DNA of 57,176 nucleotides. It comes from DATGLE01 sp035294325. GTDB lineage: Bacteria > Chloroflexota > Ktedonobacteria > Ktedonobacterales > Ktedonobacteraceae. Where the stretch lies: positions 1-57,176 of the forward strand of contig DATGLE010000050.1 in NCBI GenBank assembly GCA_035294325.1, written 5' to 3'. This document shows, piece after piece, positions 17,695 through 24,676 of this stretch. Under the pieces are notes generated by a model that worked only from the letters and a program-made list of their open reading frames with translations, had not been told where the DNA came from and searched no databases. Position numbers and translations under genes: made by a program. The number at the start of each line of letters is the position of its first letter. Position 1 is the first letter of the stretch.

Positions 17695-17790
17695 GTTCTC
17701 CTTCTCTTCATTTATATTCTGATCTGTTTCCCAATCAACCCAACCATATCGGTGTTACAGGTCTATAACGGGGCACAGACTTGAAGAGTT

Positions 17791-19890
17791 TCAGGAGAGT
17801 GGCAGGGAAACATAGAAGGTCGAACCCTCGCCTTCGATGCTCTCTGCCCAGACGCGGCCCCCGTGGCATGTCACAATCTCCCTGACGAGGTAGAGGCCAA
17901 TGCCGAAGCCGCTCACGGAGCGATCAATGTCGGCGGCGCGGTGGAAGCGCTTGAAAATCAGCGGCAGTTCGTGCGCAGGGATGCCTATGCCCTGGTCCTT
18001 AACCCAGATCAGCACCTCGCCTGCTTTATGTGGGCAGCGACGCATGCCGACTTCGATCTCACCGCCGGAACTGTACTTGATGGCATTGCTCATCAGGTTG
18101 TGCAGGACCTGTTGCATGCGCCCCTCGTCGACGCTGGCAATCACGGAAGCGTCGGGTTCGATGCCCTCAAGCGTCAGCCGGAACTGGTGGCGCTTCGTGG
18201 TGATGGCCTGGCTCTCCATTACATGCCTGACCATCTGGAGCAGGTCGAGAGGTTTGCGTTGCAGCTTGAATTGGATATGCTCAATACGTGAGATATCGAG
18301 CATCTGCTCGATGAGGCGGATGAGATGCTGGCTTTGCTCCAGGATATTGGTGAGAGCGTAACTGGTAAGGGTATCCTCGGATTGCTGCTGTGAGCGCGCC
18401 GTGGTGATGGCGAGAATCTCCGCGAAGCCCTGAATGATGGTGATGGGCGTGCGTAGTTCGTGGTTGGCAATGGAGAAGAAGTCATTTTTTTGCTGCTCGA
18501 AGCGCTTCTGCTCGGTGAGGTCCTGGAAGACGATCACAGCCCCCGTTAACAACCCGTTCTCGGCATAAAGGGGCGCGCTTGATGTAAGGGTAACGACCAT
18601 GCTGCCATCGGGCCGGGCCACGATTGTCTCTTTGCTCCTGGGGGTTTCGCCGCTCAGCGCGCGGATGACCATAAAATTCCAGGGGGGGGTAGAGTGTGCG
18701 GCGGGGGCCGTTTCTTGATTGATTTTGAGCCAGTGTGGTCGGTTCAGCGGTCCCGCAATGAGGTCGGTCAGCGGGATGCCGAGCAGGGAGGCGGCAGCCG
18801 GATTCGCGTAGCTGATGGTGCCGCTGGCTGCCTCCGCGATCAGAATGCCGTCGGGCAGGCGATCCAGGATATCTTTCAGGCGTTTGCGCTCGCTCTCGAT
18901 AGTGGCATGCAGGCGCGCGTGGGCGAGGGCGGAGGCGATATGGGTGCCGGCCCCGACGAGCGCGCTTACCTCTGGTCCATCGGCGCGGATAGTATAATCG
19001 AAGGAGGCGCACAGCGTGCCCTCAAAGCGATCCCAGAACCAGAGCGGCACACAGACGTAGCCGCGTGTGCCACACTGCATGAGAGCATTCAGAGAGGGGC
19101 TGTCCTTTGGTATCCGGCCCTGTGCTACCACAACCTGAAAATCCTCAATAACGATAGGATCGTGAGCAACAGTGGCCGCTCGGGTAGCCGACAGGCGCTC
19201 GTAGGGAATATAGTGGGTAGCTTTTAAAGCCTCCTCAGCGACGGGAATAGTGCGGGAGCAAAGGCTGCGCAGCGCCCGCTGCTCCGGCAAGGCTGTGTGC
19301 AGGCAAATGCTGATCGCATTGAATTGCGCGAAGATGGCATCAAGGGCAACCCTGGCGATATGCTCCGCGTCCAGGGATTCGCGCACGCTGCGCGCCACCG
19401 TTTCGATCACTTCCAGGCGCCTGCGTTCTGTCTCGACAATGCTGTTCTCTATGCTGAGCGCTGAGCGGGCCTGCTCGGCTTGCTGGCGCGCGAGAACCTG
19501 GTCCGTAACCTCGCTGATGGTCTGCACCAGGTAGGCGATATTCCCATCCTGGTCGCGCACGGGGTCGAGAGACCAGTTCCAGTAAGAGAGGCCCCGTTTA
19601 GAAGATTGAAAAGCAAACTCCTGCCCACGGTAGGGGATGCCGGTCCGCGCGACGTTGCGGAAAATATCTAATAAACCCGCTTCCCGTGCCTCCGGCATCC
19701 AATGCTCTGACGAGCAATCCGCCTGTGCCCAGCCTCTTGTCGATGGGGCGCCGATTTCCTCAAGCACCTGCATAAACAGCGCATTTCCCTCAAGCAGACG
19801 CAAATCACGCGCGTCGAAAATAGCAATCCCCACAGGTGTATGCGCAAGCATGACATCTGCAAAGCAGTTAGTTTTTACATGTGTATCCAT
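17791..19890 (-). CDS. PAS-GAF-PAS sensor histidine kinase
   Basis: The 699-residue protein has a PAS domain (about 10-135), a short coiled linker, a GAF domain (about 165-325), a second PAS (about 335-455), the HisKA H-box FFSIANHELRTPITIIQGF (about 467-485), and an ATPase with N-box LHNLMSNAIKYSSGG, DQGIGIP and GFGIGLYLV. All catalytic motifs are intact. There is no membrane segment, so it senses an intracellular cue. The GAF lacks the usual Cys or His context for a heme or bilin, so the ligand is unknown. It autophosphorylates on His and should pass phosphate to a response regulator, but none is encoded nearby: it is an orphan kinase. Confidence 0.93.
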   Translation of the reverse strand: MDTHVKTNCFADVMLAHTPVGIAIFDARDLRLLEGNALFMQVLEEIGAPSTRGWAQADCSSEHWMPEAREAGLLDIFRNVARTGIPYRGQEFAFQSSKRGLSYWNWSLDPVRDQDGNIAYLVQTISEVTDQVLARQQAEQARSALSIENSIVETERRRLEVIETVARSVRESLDAEHIARVALDAIFAQFNAISICLHTALPEQRALRSLCSRTIPVAEEALKATHYIPYERLSATRAATVAHDPIVIEDFQVVVAQGRIPKDSPSLNALMQCGTRGYVCVPLWFWDRFEGTLCASFDYTIRADGPEVSALVGAGTHIASALAHARLHATIESERKRLKDILDRLPDGILIAEAASGTISYANPAAASLLGIPLTDLIAGPLNRPHWLKINQETAPAAHSTPPWNFMVIRALSGETPRSKETIVARPDGSMVVTLTSSAPLYAENGLLTGAVIVFQDLTEQKRFEQQKNDFFSIANHELRTPITIIQGFAEILAITTARSQQQSEDTLTSYALTNILEQSQHLIRLIEQMLDISRIEHIQFKLQRKPLDLLQMVRHVMESQAITTKRHQFRLTLEGIEPDASVIASVDEGRMQQVLHNLMSNAIKYSSGGEIEVGMRRCPHKAGEVLIWVKDQGIGIPAHELPLIFKRFHRAADIDRSVSGFGIGLYLVREIVTCHGGRVWAESIEGEGSTFYVSLPLS

Positions 19891-20459
19891 GCTTCACAGT
19901 CCTTACTATTCGCACTGACTACCAGCATGCCCAGATTATAACATCAAGTACCAGGATTGCCGTATCTCTGCTACTTTAATAGATCAGCATATACCTGTCA
20001 AGAGGAAATGGCCGTGCGTGCATATTATCTGCATCATACAAGACGACGGGCAGGATGACAGGCTCCTTATTCCGTGATACAGGCCCATTGAAAAGTTCTC
20101 CTCCGTGCGTAGCTGTGCGATAATGAACCTTAACCATCAAGATCGACAATCCCTTTGGTGCCTGGCTGCGCGCTGCATCGCGCTTGAGGCCGCTCGATAC
20201 GCCGGACCAGGCGCGATGAACCACGCAGCTACGCACAGGGGGACACCTCGGATGCTGGTCGTTAAACTTCATCATCGCGCTTATGTATGAATGTAGATCA
20301 GGGGTGAAACCGGCGCGATGCACCGCGCAGTTGCGTAAAGATGAGAGTCATTCATGGCTTTTAAATCGCTCTGTGTGTGATACACTATTCAGGGGGACGC
20401 CTGATGCTCGGCATCCTTACCCTCTTCAGGCCAGCGTTCGCGCGACTGTACTGCGCCGG
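19891..20459. other. Long divergent intergenic region made of degenerate repeats
   Basis: No convincing gene occurs between the histidine kinase and the isomerase. GTGCGTAGCTG (20105-20115) is the inverse of CAGCTACGCAC (20226-20236), and GCGATAATGAACCTTAA (20117-20133) partly matches the complement of the stretch near 20262-20279. A near-direct repeat CAGGGGGACnCCT..GATGCT occurs near 20235 and 20393. GATAATGAACC..AACCATCAAnATCG (20119 on) and GGCTGCGCG.TG.AT.GCGCT (20164 on) recur at 37.76-37.84 kb, so this is a repeat family. Confidence 0.65.
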
Positions 20460-20542
20460 GAATGGAGTTTGTTGTATGGACCAGGCGCGCAGCGCCTGGT
20501 CCATACAACAAACTCCATTCAGCGGGCACCGCAGGTGCCCGC
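20460..20542 (+). repeat. Composite palindrome element C upstream of the isomerase gene
   Basis: Positions 20460-20488 and 20492-20520 form a perfect 29-bp stem with loop GCA (apex GGCGC-GCA-GCGCC). Then 20522-20530 and 20534-20542 form a perfect 9-bp stem with loop GCA. Compared with element A, the short stem differs at two positions, both compensated on the other arm (gcgAgcGcc versus gcgGgcAcc). It ends 22 bp before the ATG, and its tail AAAAGTAAAGAAGGG resembles that of element A. Confidence 0.9.
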
Positions 20543-20564
20543 AAAAGTAAAGAAGGGCAGAAAA

Positions 20565-21431
20565 ATGCCAGGTAATCCTATATCGTGTCACTTAATCACC
20601 TGGGGACAGGACTTTGAGCGGGGACTGCGTGAGGTAGAGGAACTGGGGTTTCATGCCTGTGAACCGTTTCCGCAAAGAGCGCTCGAATACGAAGCGCGTC
20701 CGCAAGATTTTCGCGAATTGCTCGCCTCACATCACCTGCGCCTCTCCGCCCTCTATGGTGGCGGCCGCTTTGGCGACCCGGCACAGCGAGAAGCGGTGAT
20801 TGAGCGCAATAAACGCCTCGCCCGTTTCCTCGCCGCTATCGGCGTGGACCGGCTCGTCTTTGGCCCTGGCGGCCCGCGCACCCCCGGCGGCAGCACACCA
20901 GAGGAACTGCGTGAGGCCGCAAAGACGATCAATGAGGCTGCTCGCGCCTGTTATGATCTCGGCGTCCTGGCCTGCGTGCATCCGCATCTTGGAACGGAGA
21001 TAGAGACCGAGCCAGAGATAGACACGGTTATGGAACTGACCGATCCGCGTTATGTCTTCTTCTGTCCCGATACCGCGCACCTCACTGCCGCTGAGATCGA
21101 CGTACCTCGCATGATCCGGCGCTACAGCGAACGCATGCGCTATATGCATATCAAAGATTTACGGGCTGGCGTGATCGAAGAGCGCCGCCGGCAGAGGGCT
21201 GGAGAGGCGAGCAAGGAGAGCGAGAAGGTCGATACGGGCACAGAACAACTTCCCATCTTTTGCGAGCTTGGGCGCGGCATCATCGACTACGCTCCAATAA
21301 TGCAGGCGCTGGCGGACGTGCGGTATCGCGATTGGATCACCATCGAGATCGATGTCTCGCTGACCACGCCGAAAGAGAGCCTGAGTATCTGCCGCGATTA
21401 TATCCAGAACACGCTCGGCTTACAAATCTAA
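20565..21431 (+). CDS. Sugar phosphate isomerase/epimerase family TIM-barrel protein
   Basis: The ATG at 20565 is chosen because the barrel begins at once (NPISCHLITWGQDFERGLRE) and AGAAGGGCAG stands upstream; longer starts would read through the palindrome. The 288-residue protein shows the AP-endonuclease-like TIM barrel of IolE-type enzymes: ELGFHACEPF near 27, GVDRLVFGPGGPR near 95, CVHPHLGTEIETEPEID near 142 with a metal-binding His/Glu, FFCPDTAHLTAAEID near 165, and MRYMHIKDLR near 195. These enzymes isomerise or epimerise keto sugars or inositol derivatives in the cytoplasm with a divalent metal. The substrate cannot be read, and it is too short to be a standard rhamnose isomerase. Confidence 0.85.
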   Translation: MPGNPISCHLITWGQDFERGLREVEELGFHACEPFPQRALEYEARPQDFRELLASHHLRLSALYGGGRFGDPAQREAVIERNKRLARFLAAIGVDRLVFGPGGPRTPGGSTPEELREAAKTINEAARACYDLGVLACVHPHLGTEIETEPEIDTVMELTDPRYVFFCPDTAHLTAAEIDVPRMIRRYSERMRYMHIKDLRAGVIEERRRQRAGEASKESEKVDTGTEQLPIFCELGRGIIDYAPIMQALADVRYRDWITIEIDVSLTTPKESLSICRDYIQNTLGLQI

Positions 21432-21507
21432 GCCCCTGGGGATCTAAAGTGGCTGATTCTCGGCATCCTGACTCGCTATATGGTCGCGCGGCTCCGCCGT
21501 GCAATAA

Positions 21508-21576
21508 AGGTTTAGTATGCTGGCAAAGGCGCGAATCGCCTTTGCCAACAACATACTAAACCTGAGGCGAGCGTGC
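21508..21576 (+). repeat. Composite palindrome element D downstream of the isomerase gene
   Basis: Left arm 21508-21531 pairs with 21537-21563 over 23 bp, interrupted by one asymmetric internal loop (C versus ACAA). The flanks match the other elements: CGCGCGGCTCCGCCG before it and GGCGAGCG after it. The short GCA-loop hairpin is not intact. GATTCTCGGCATCCT at about 21459 matches GATGCTCGGCATCCT upstream of element C, so D looks like a partly decayed copy of the same unit in the same orientation. Confidence 0.75.
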
Positions 21577-21596
21577 TACCGGTACGAACACGTCAG

Positions 21597-22894
21597 GTGA
21601 ACCCCACGCCTAAAGGCGGGGGCTTGCATCTGGCTCCGAAGAGCCGATACGATAGCCCGCCTGACAGGTCGGGCCACTCAGGACAGGTGTACCATCCTGA
21701 GCAAGAGAAGTGAGGTACTTCTCTCGAATGTTTTTCGCCGCATTCAGGTCGGCATGGAGTTGATAGCCACAGCAACGGCAAAGGAAGAGCGATTGAGAAC
21801 GTCGATTGGCACGATGCTGATAGCCACACTTGCTACAGGTTTGCGAGGTATGTCGCGGGTCAATCCTGACGACAGCAATGCCTCGCGCCTGCGCCTTGTA
21901 CGCGATAAACGCGTACAGTTGGGCAAAGCTCCAGCTATGCAACCGTCGTTTATTCTCGATATGCTTGTTCTGCTTGCCTCTGCCTATCTGGCTGGTCTCT
22001 CGAATGTTCGTCAAGTTCTCAAGCACAATGGTCGCGCCATTGGGGCTGGTTTGCACGATGCGTTTGGCAAGGACGTGATCGTGATCACGATGCAGCCGAA
22101 ACTGTTTCTTGCTCAGCTTCTGGAGATGTCTCCTGGCCGAGCGAGTGCCTTTGGCTTGCAGCTTTCTTCTGAGACGGAAGAGGCGCCGTTCCTGCTCTTT
22201 CCATCGCTTCTCTCCCAAGAATTGACGATGGGAAGTCACAGCAGGACGATTGAGACCCAGGTCAACCCCGATAACTTCTTGAGCGGGGACAACAATGGGT
22301 TCAGGAAGGGAGACGACAATGTGGAGGGTGAAACGGCCTTGACGATAGCACAAATCCGCACTACAGACCTTAGAACCAACGTACTGAGTGAGGTGAGCGG
22401 GAACCGTGAAAGGCAATGCAACCCGCCCGTTGACGGTGGCAAGGCTACAGGTGAAGGTCTCCCACTTCACCCAGTACGAGCGCTGGTCATAGCGGATACA
22501 TACGATCTCACTGTGAGGACAGCGCACAGGCTTGAATACAGGGATGGGCTTGCCTTGCTTTCTGGCTTGTTCAACCCGTTTGGAGTATGCCTTTGCCTTC
22601 TTAATCTTCCAGGTCAAGGCCGATTTGACGGCTTCCGTGGCTTTGACACGAGCCGAACACACCAGTTGAGCAGGAAGATCAGGAAACTGGGCACGAAGCG
22701 GATAGTACGTCCGTTTGTGCAACTCGACTCCGTTGCTGCAATCGGTGGTAAATCCCACTTGAGCAACGGTATTAAAGCAGGCGGTGTATTGCTCAAGCGT
22801 TGTCTTGAGGCTGTGTGCCTGCTCTGGGGTCGGATGGAGTTGTACACGTACCGTTCTATCCATACGCAAAGGCTATCATATATTCCGTGTTCTT
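21597..22894 (-). mobile_element. Solo tnpB element (IS200/IS605 type)
   Basis: On the minus strand the element can be drawn from just after TTGAC (complement of GTCAA at 22895-22899), a common insertion pentamer of such elements, to the GTTCAC after the right-end hairpin. That hairpin (21602-21622, CCCCACGCC-TAAA-GGCGGGGG, one bulge) overlaps the tnpB stop codon, as expected of the guide RNA scaffold. No tnpA is present, so it would need a transposase in trans. Both boundaries are by analogy. Confidence 0.6.
21610..22863 (-). CDS. tnpB: TnpB RNA-guided endonuclease, canonical zinc-finger type
   Basis: From the ATG at 22863 the protein has 417 residues, normal for TnpB. The RuvC residues are all present: D201 in IGVDLGLNRPA, E282 in IVLENLTNI and D372 in LHADLNAAKNI. 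A four-Cys zinc finger is formed by C343, C346, C362 and C365 (CSKCG ... CRCCG). TnpB cuts DNA next to an element-specific motif, guided by an RNA from the right end of the element, and helps retain the element after transposition. The protein appears intact and potentially active. An alternative TTG start lies two codons upstream. It is unrelated in detail to the zinc-finger-less TnpB at 7261-8505. Confidence 0.93.
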   Translation of the reverse strand: MDRTVRVQLHPTPEQAHSLKTTLEQYTACFNTVAQVGFTTDCSNGVELHKRTYYPLRAQFPDLPAQLVCSARVKATEAVKSALTWKIKKAKAYSKRVEQARKQGKPIPVFKPVRCPHSEIVCIRYDQRSYWVKWETFTCSLATVNGRVALPFTVPAHLTQYVGSKVCSADLCYRQGRFTLHIVVSLPEPIVVPAQEVIGVDLGLNRPAVTSHRQFLGEKRWKEQERRLFRLRRKLQAKGTRSARRHLQKLSKKQFRLHRDHDHVLAKRIVQTSPNGATIVLENLTNIRETSQIGRGKQNKHIENKRRLHSWSFAQLYAFIAYKAQARGIAVVRIDPRHTSQTCSKCGYQHRANRRSQSLFLCRCCGYQLHADLNAAKNIREKYLTSLAQDGTPVLSGPTCQAGYRIGSSEPDASPRL

Positions 22895-23012
22895 GTCAAC
22901 AAAAGAAAGGAGAGGGCGCATTCCTCCCCATAGCTGAAGCCAGGGGTCTCCTGCGCCTTTATGATGATAGGGCCGGAAATCGGACATGCTCTTATGAGAG
23001 GACGTAATATTT

Positions 23013-23789
23013 ATGTTCAGGCTGGATAATAAGGTTGCTCTCGTTACAGGTGCCGGTTCGGGCATCGGCAAAGAAATCGCCCTGCTCTATGCGAAGCAGG
23101 GCGCGCATGTCATCGTTGCTGATATCAGAATAGAGGCGGCCAGAGAGGTAGCGGCGGCGATCACAGCCAGTGCTGGCACGGCGCATGCGCTCCCCCTTGA
23201 TGTAGCGAATGAAGAGCAGGTGCAGGGCGCGATAGAGCAGGTAGCGCGCGAGCACGGGCGGCTTGATATTCTGGTCAACAACGCCGGTGTCAGCCACATT
23301 GGCTCTATTCTGGAAACCAGCACCCAGGATTGGGACCGGGTGATGGCGGTCAATGCACGCGGCGTCTTCCTCTGCTCGAAATACGCGCTCAGGCAGATGC
23401 TCGCGCAGCAGCCCCAGGGAGGAGTGCTGGTCAACATCGCCTCGGTAGCCGGACTCATTGCCGTCGATCAGCGCTTCCCTTACAGCGCCAGCAAGGGGGC
23501 TGTCATCAGCATGACGCGTTCAATAGCCAGCGACTTTGTGAAGCAGGGGATCAGGGCCAACGCAATCTGCCCCGGCACGGTGCATACGCCGTTCGTCGAG
23601 GGCTATCTTGAGCGTAATTATCCCGATACCAAAGACGAGGTGCGCCGCCAGCTTCACGCCCGGCAGCCCCTCGGGCGCATGGGCCGTCCCGAAGAGATTG
23701 CCAGCGCCGCCCTCTACCTGGCCTCGGATGAAGCGGCCTTTGTCACCGGCTCCCTGCTCGTCATCGATGGCGGCTGGACCGCGCGGTAG
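23013..23789 (+). CDS. SDR family oxidoreductase
   Basis: This 258-residue classical short-chain dehydrogenase has VTGAGSGIGKEIA (residues 10-22), a DIRIEAA acidic residue after beta-2 that favours NAD over NADP, VNNAGVSH near 90, the Ser in NIASVAGL and YSASKG near 157, and the C-terminal signature GRMGRPEEIASAALYLASDEAAFVTGS. It probably oxidises a sugar, polyol or hydroxy-acid hydroxyl. Before insertion of the tnpB element it would have lain about 140 bp downstream of the isomerase and the repeat, so the two may once have been a functional pair. The ATG is preceded by GAGAGGACG. Confidence 0.9.
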   Translation: MFRLDNKVALVTGAGSGIGKEIALLYAKQGAHVIVADIRIEAAREVAAAITASAGTAHALPLDVANEEQVQGAIEQVAREHGRLDILVNNAGVSHIGSILETSTQDWDRVMAVNARGVFLCSKYALRQMLAQQPQGGVLVNIASVAGLIAVDQRFPYSASKGAVISMTRSIASDFVKQGIRANAICPGTVHTPFVEGYLERNYPDTKDEVRRQLHARQPLGRMGRPEEIASAALYLASDEAAFVTGSLLVIDGGWTAR

Positions 23790-23901
23790 ATGAGATGGAA
23801 TGCTTTAAACCGAATACATTTTTAATTCAAACTCATTTATCAGTAGTTTTGCAAAATCGAGCATACAGGCGCTCCCAATCCAGGGCTTTCCGCTCGCGGA
23901 G

Positions 23902-24537
23902 TTAACACGCCCAGGTAATGGTGTGTGTATTTATCGGCCCCTGGAAAAAGAAGAGCCCAGGTGTGCAGGCGTTAAAGGGAACCGTGATAGTGACCAGCAT
24001 GCTCTGACCCGGGGCAAGCACCCCGCTCGCCGGACTGAAGGTAACGCCGCCCGGTACGTTTGTGAACGCGGTCCAGTGCAGATTACTTTGATTGCTCGGA
24101 CTGGAGATCACGCGAGCGAAACAGACAAAGGCGCTCTTTCTCTGGCAATCAAGGTGCCCGACAATGCTCATCGATGATGGCCGCAGGTCGAGCACGGCGG
24201 GCGGTGCCTGGGCCGGTGCTGGCGCAGGTGTTGGTGTCGCTTGAATTGGCGCTGGCGCCGGCGGGGGGGGCGTCGCTGGAACTGGAGTCGATTTTGGTCC
24301 GGGTGTTGATGCTGGCGTTGGCGTCTGTGCTGGCTCTGGTGTTGACATCGGGGTTATCACATGTGTCGCGGCTGGCGCGGGGGCCGATTTCGCCGCTGTA
24401 GCCGTTACGTTGCCACAGGCCGCAACCATACTGCTGATAAAGGCGATACCTACGAACGTCACCATTATTTTTATGCGCATTTCCGTGCGAAAATGCCCCG
24501 GCAGCGCGAAGAACTTACGAAAAGTATCCCGTGACAT
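23902..24537 (-). CDS. Proline-rich secreted lipoprotein
   Basis: The 211-residue protein starts at the ATG after AGGAAGGATTGAG. A long basic N-region leads to a hydrophobic segment ending in the lipobox MVAAC (Cys about residue 41). Residues about 50-118 are a Pro/Ala/Thr linker made of TP and AP repeats. The last 95 residues form a small domain with four Cys (LDCQRKSAFVCFAR, and FNACTPG and the final TWAC) and an Ig-like look (GVTFSPASGVLAPGQSMLVTITVP), similar to choice-of-anchor or Big-type beta domains. It should be displayed on the outer face of the membrane. The function is unknown. Confidence 0.75.
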   Translation of the reverse strand: MSRDTFRKFFALPGHFRTEMRIKIMVTFVGIAFISSMVAACGNVTATAAKSAPAPAATHVITPMSTPEPAQTPTPASTPGPKSTPVPATPPPPAPAPIQATPTPAPAPAQAPPAVLDLRPSSMSIVGHLDCQRKSAFVCFARVISSPSNQSNLHWTAFTNVPGGVTFSPASGVLAPGQSMLVTITVPFNACTPGLFFFQGPINTHTITWAC

Positions 24538-24676
24538 CTCAATCCTTCCTGATAGAACACTGATTTCAGAACATTCTACACAATAAGACTTACGTGGAAC
24601 GTTACAGAAGCCCTCACGTTGACCTCTATTTCAAGTGCAACGTATAATAGGGAAAATCGAAAGAGATCGAGAAGAT

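Noticed and set aside
20283..20564. N-terminal extension of the isomerase
   Set aside because: The extra 94 residues read through the palindrome and repeats; the TIM barrel starts at 20565 with its own ribosome-binding site.
20565..21431. The missing L-rhamnose isomerase
   Set aside because: The TIM-barrel protein has about 288 residues and IolE-like motifs; rhamnose isomerases are about 400 residues or more, and the gene is 7 kb from the rhamnose island.
21754..23007. Plus-strand frame opposite the second tnpB
   Set aside because: TnpB has all catalytic and zinc residues on the minus strand; the antisense frame has none of its own.
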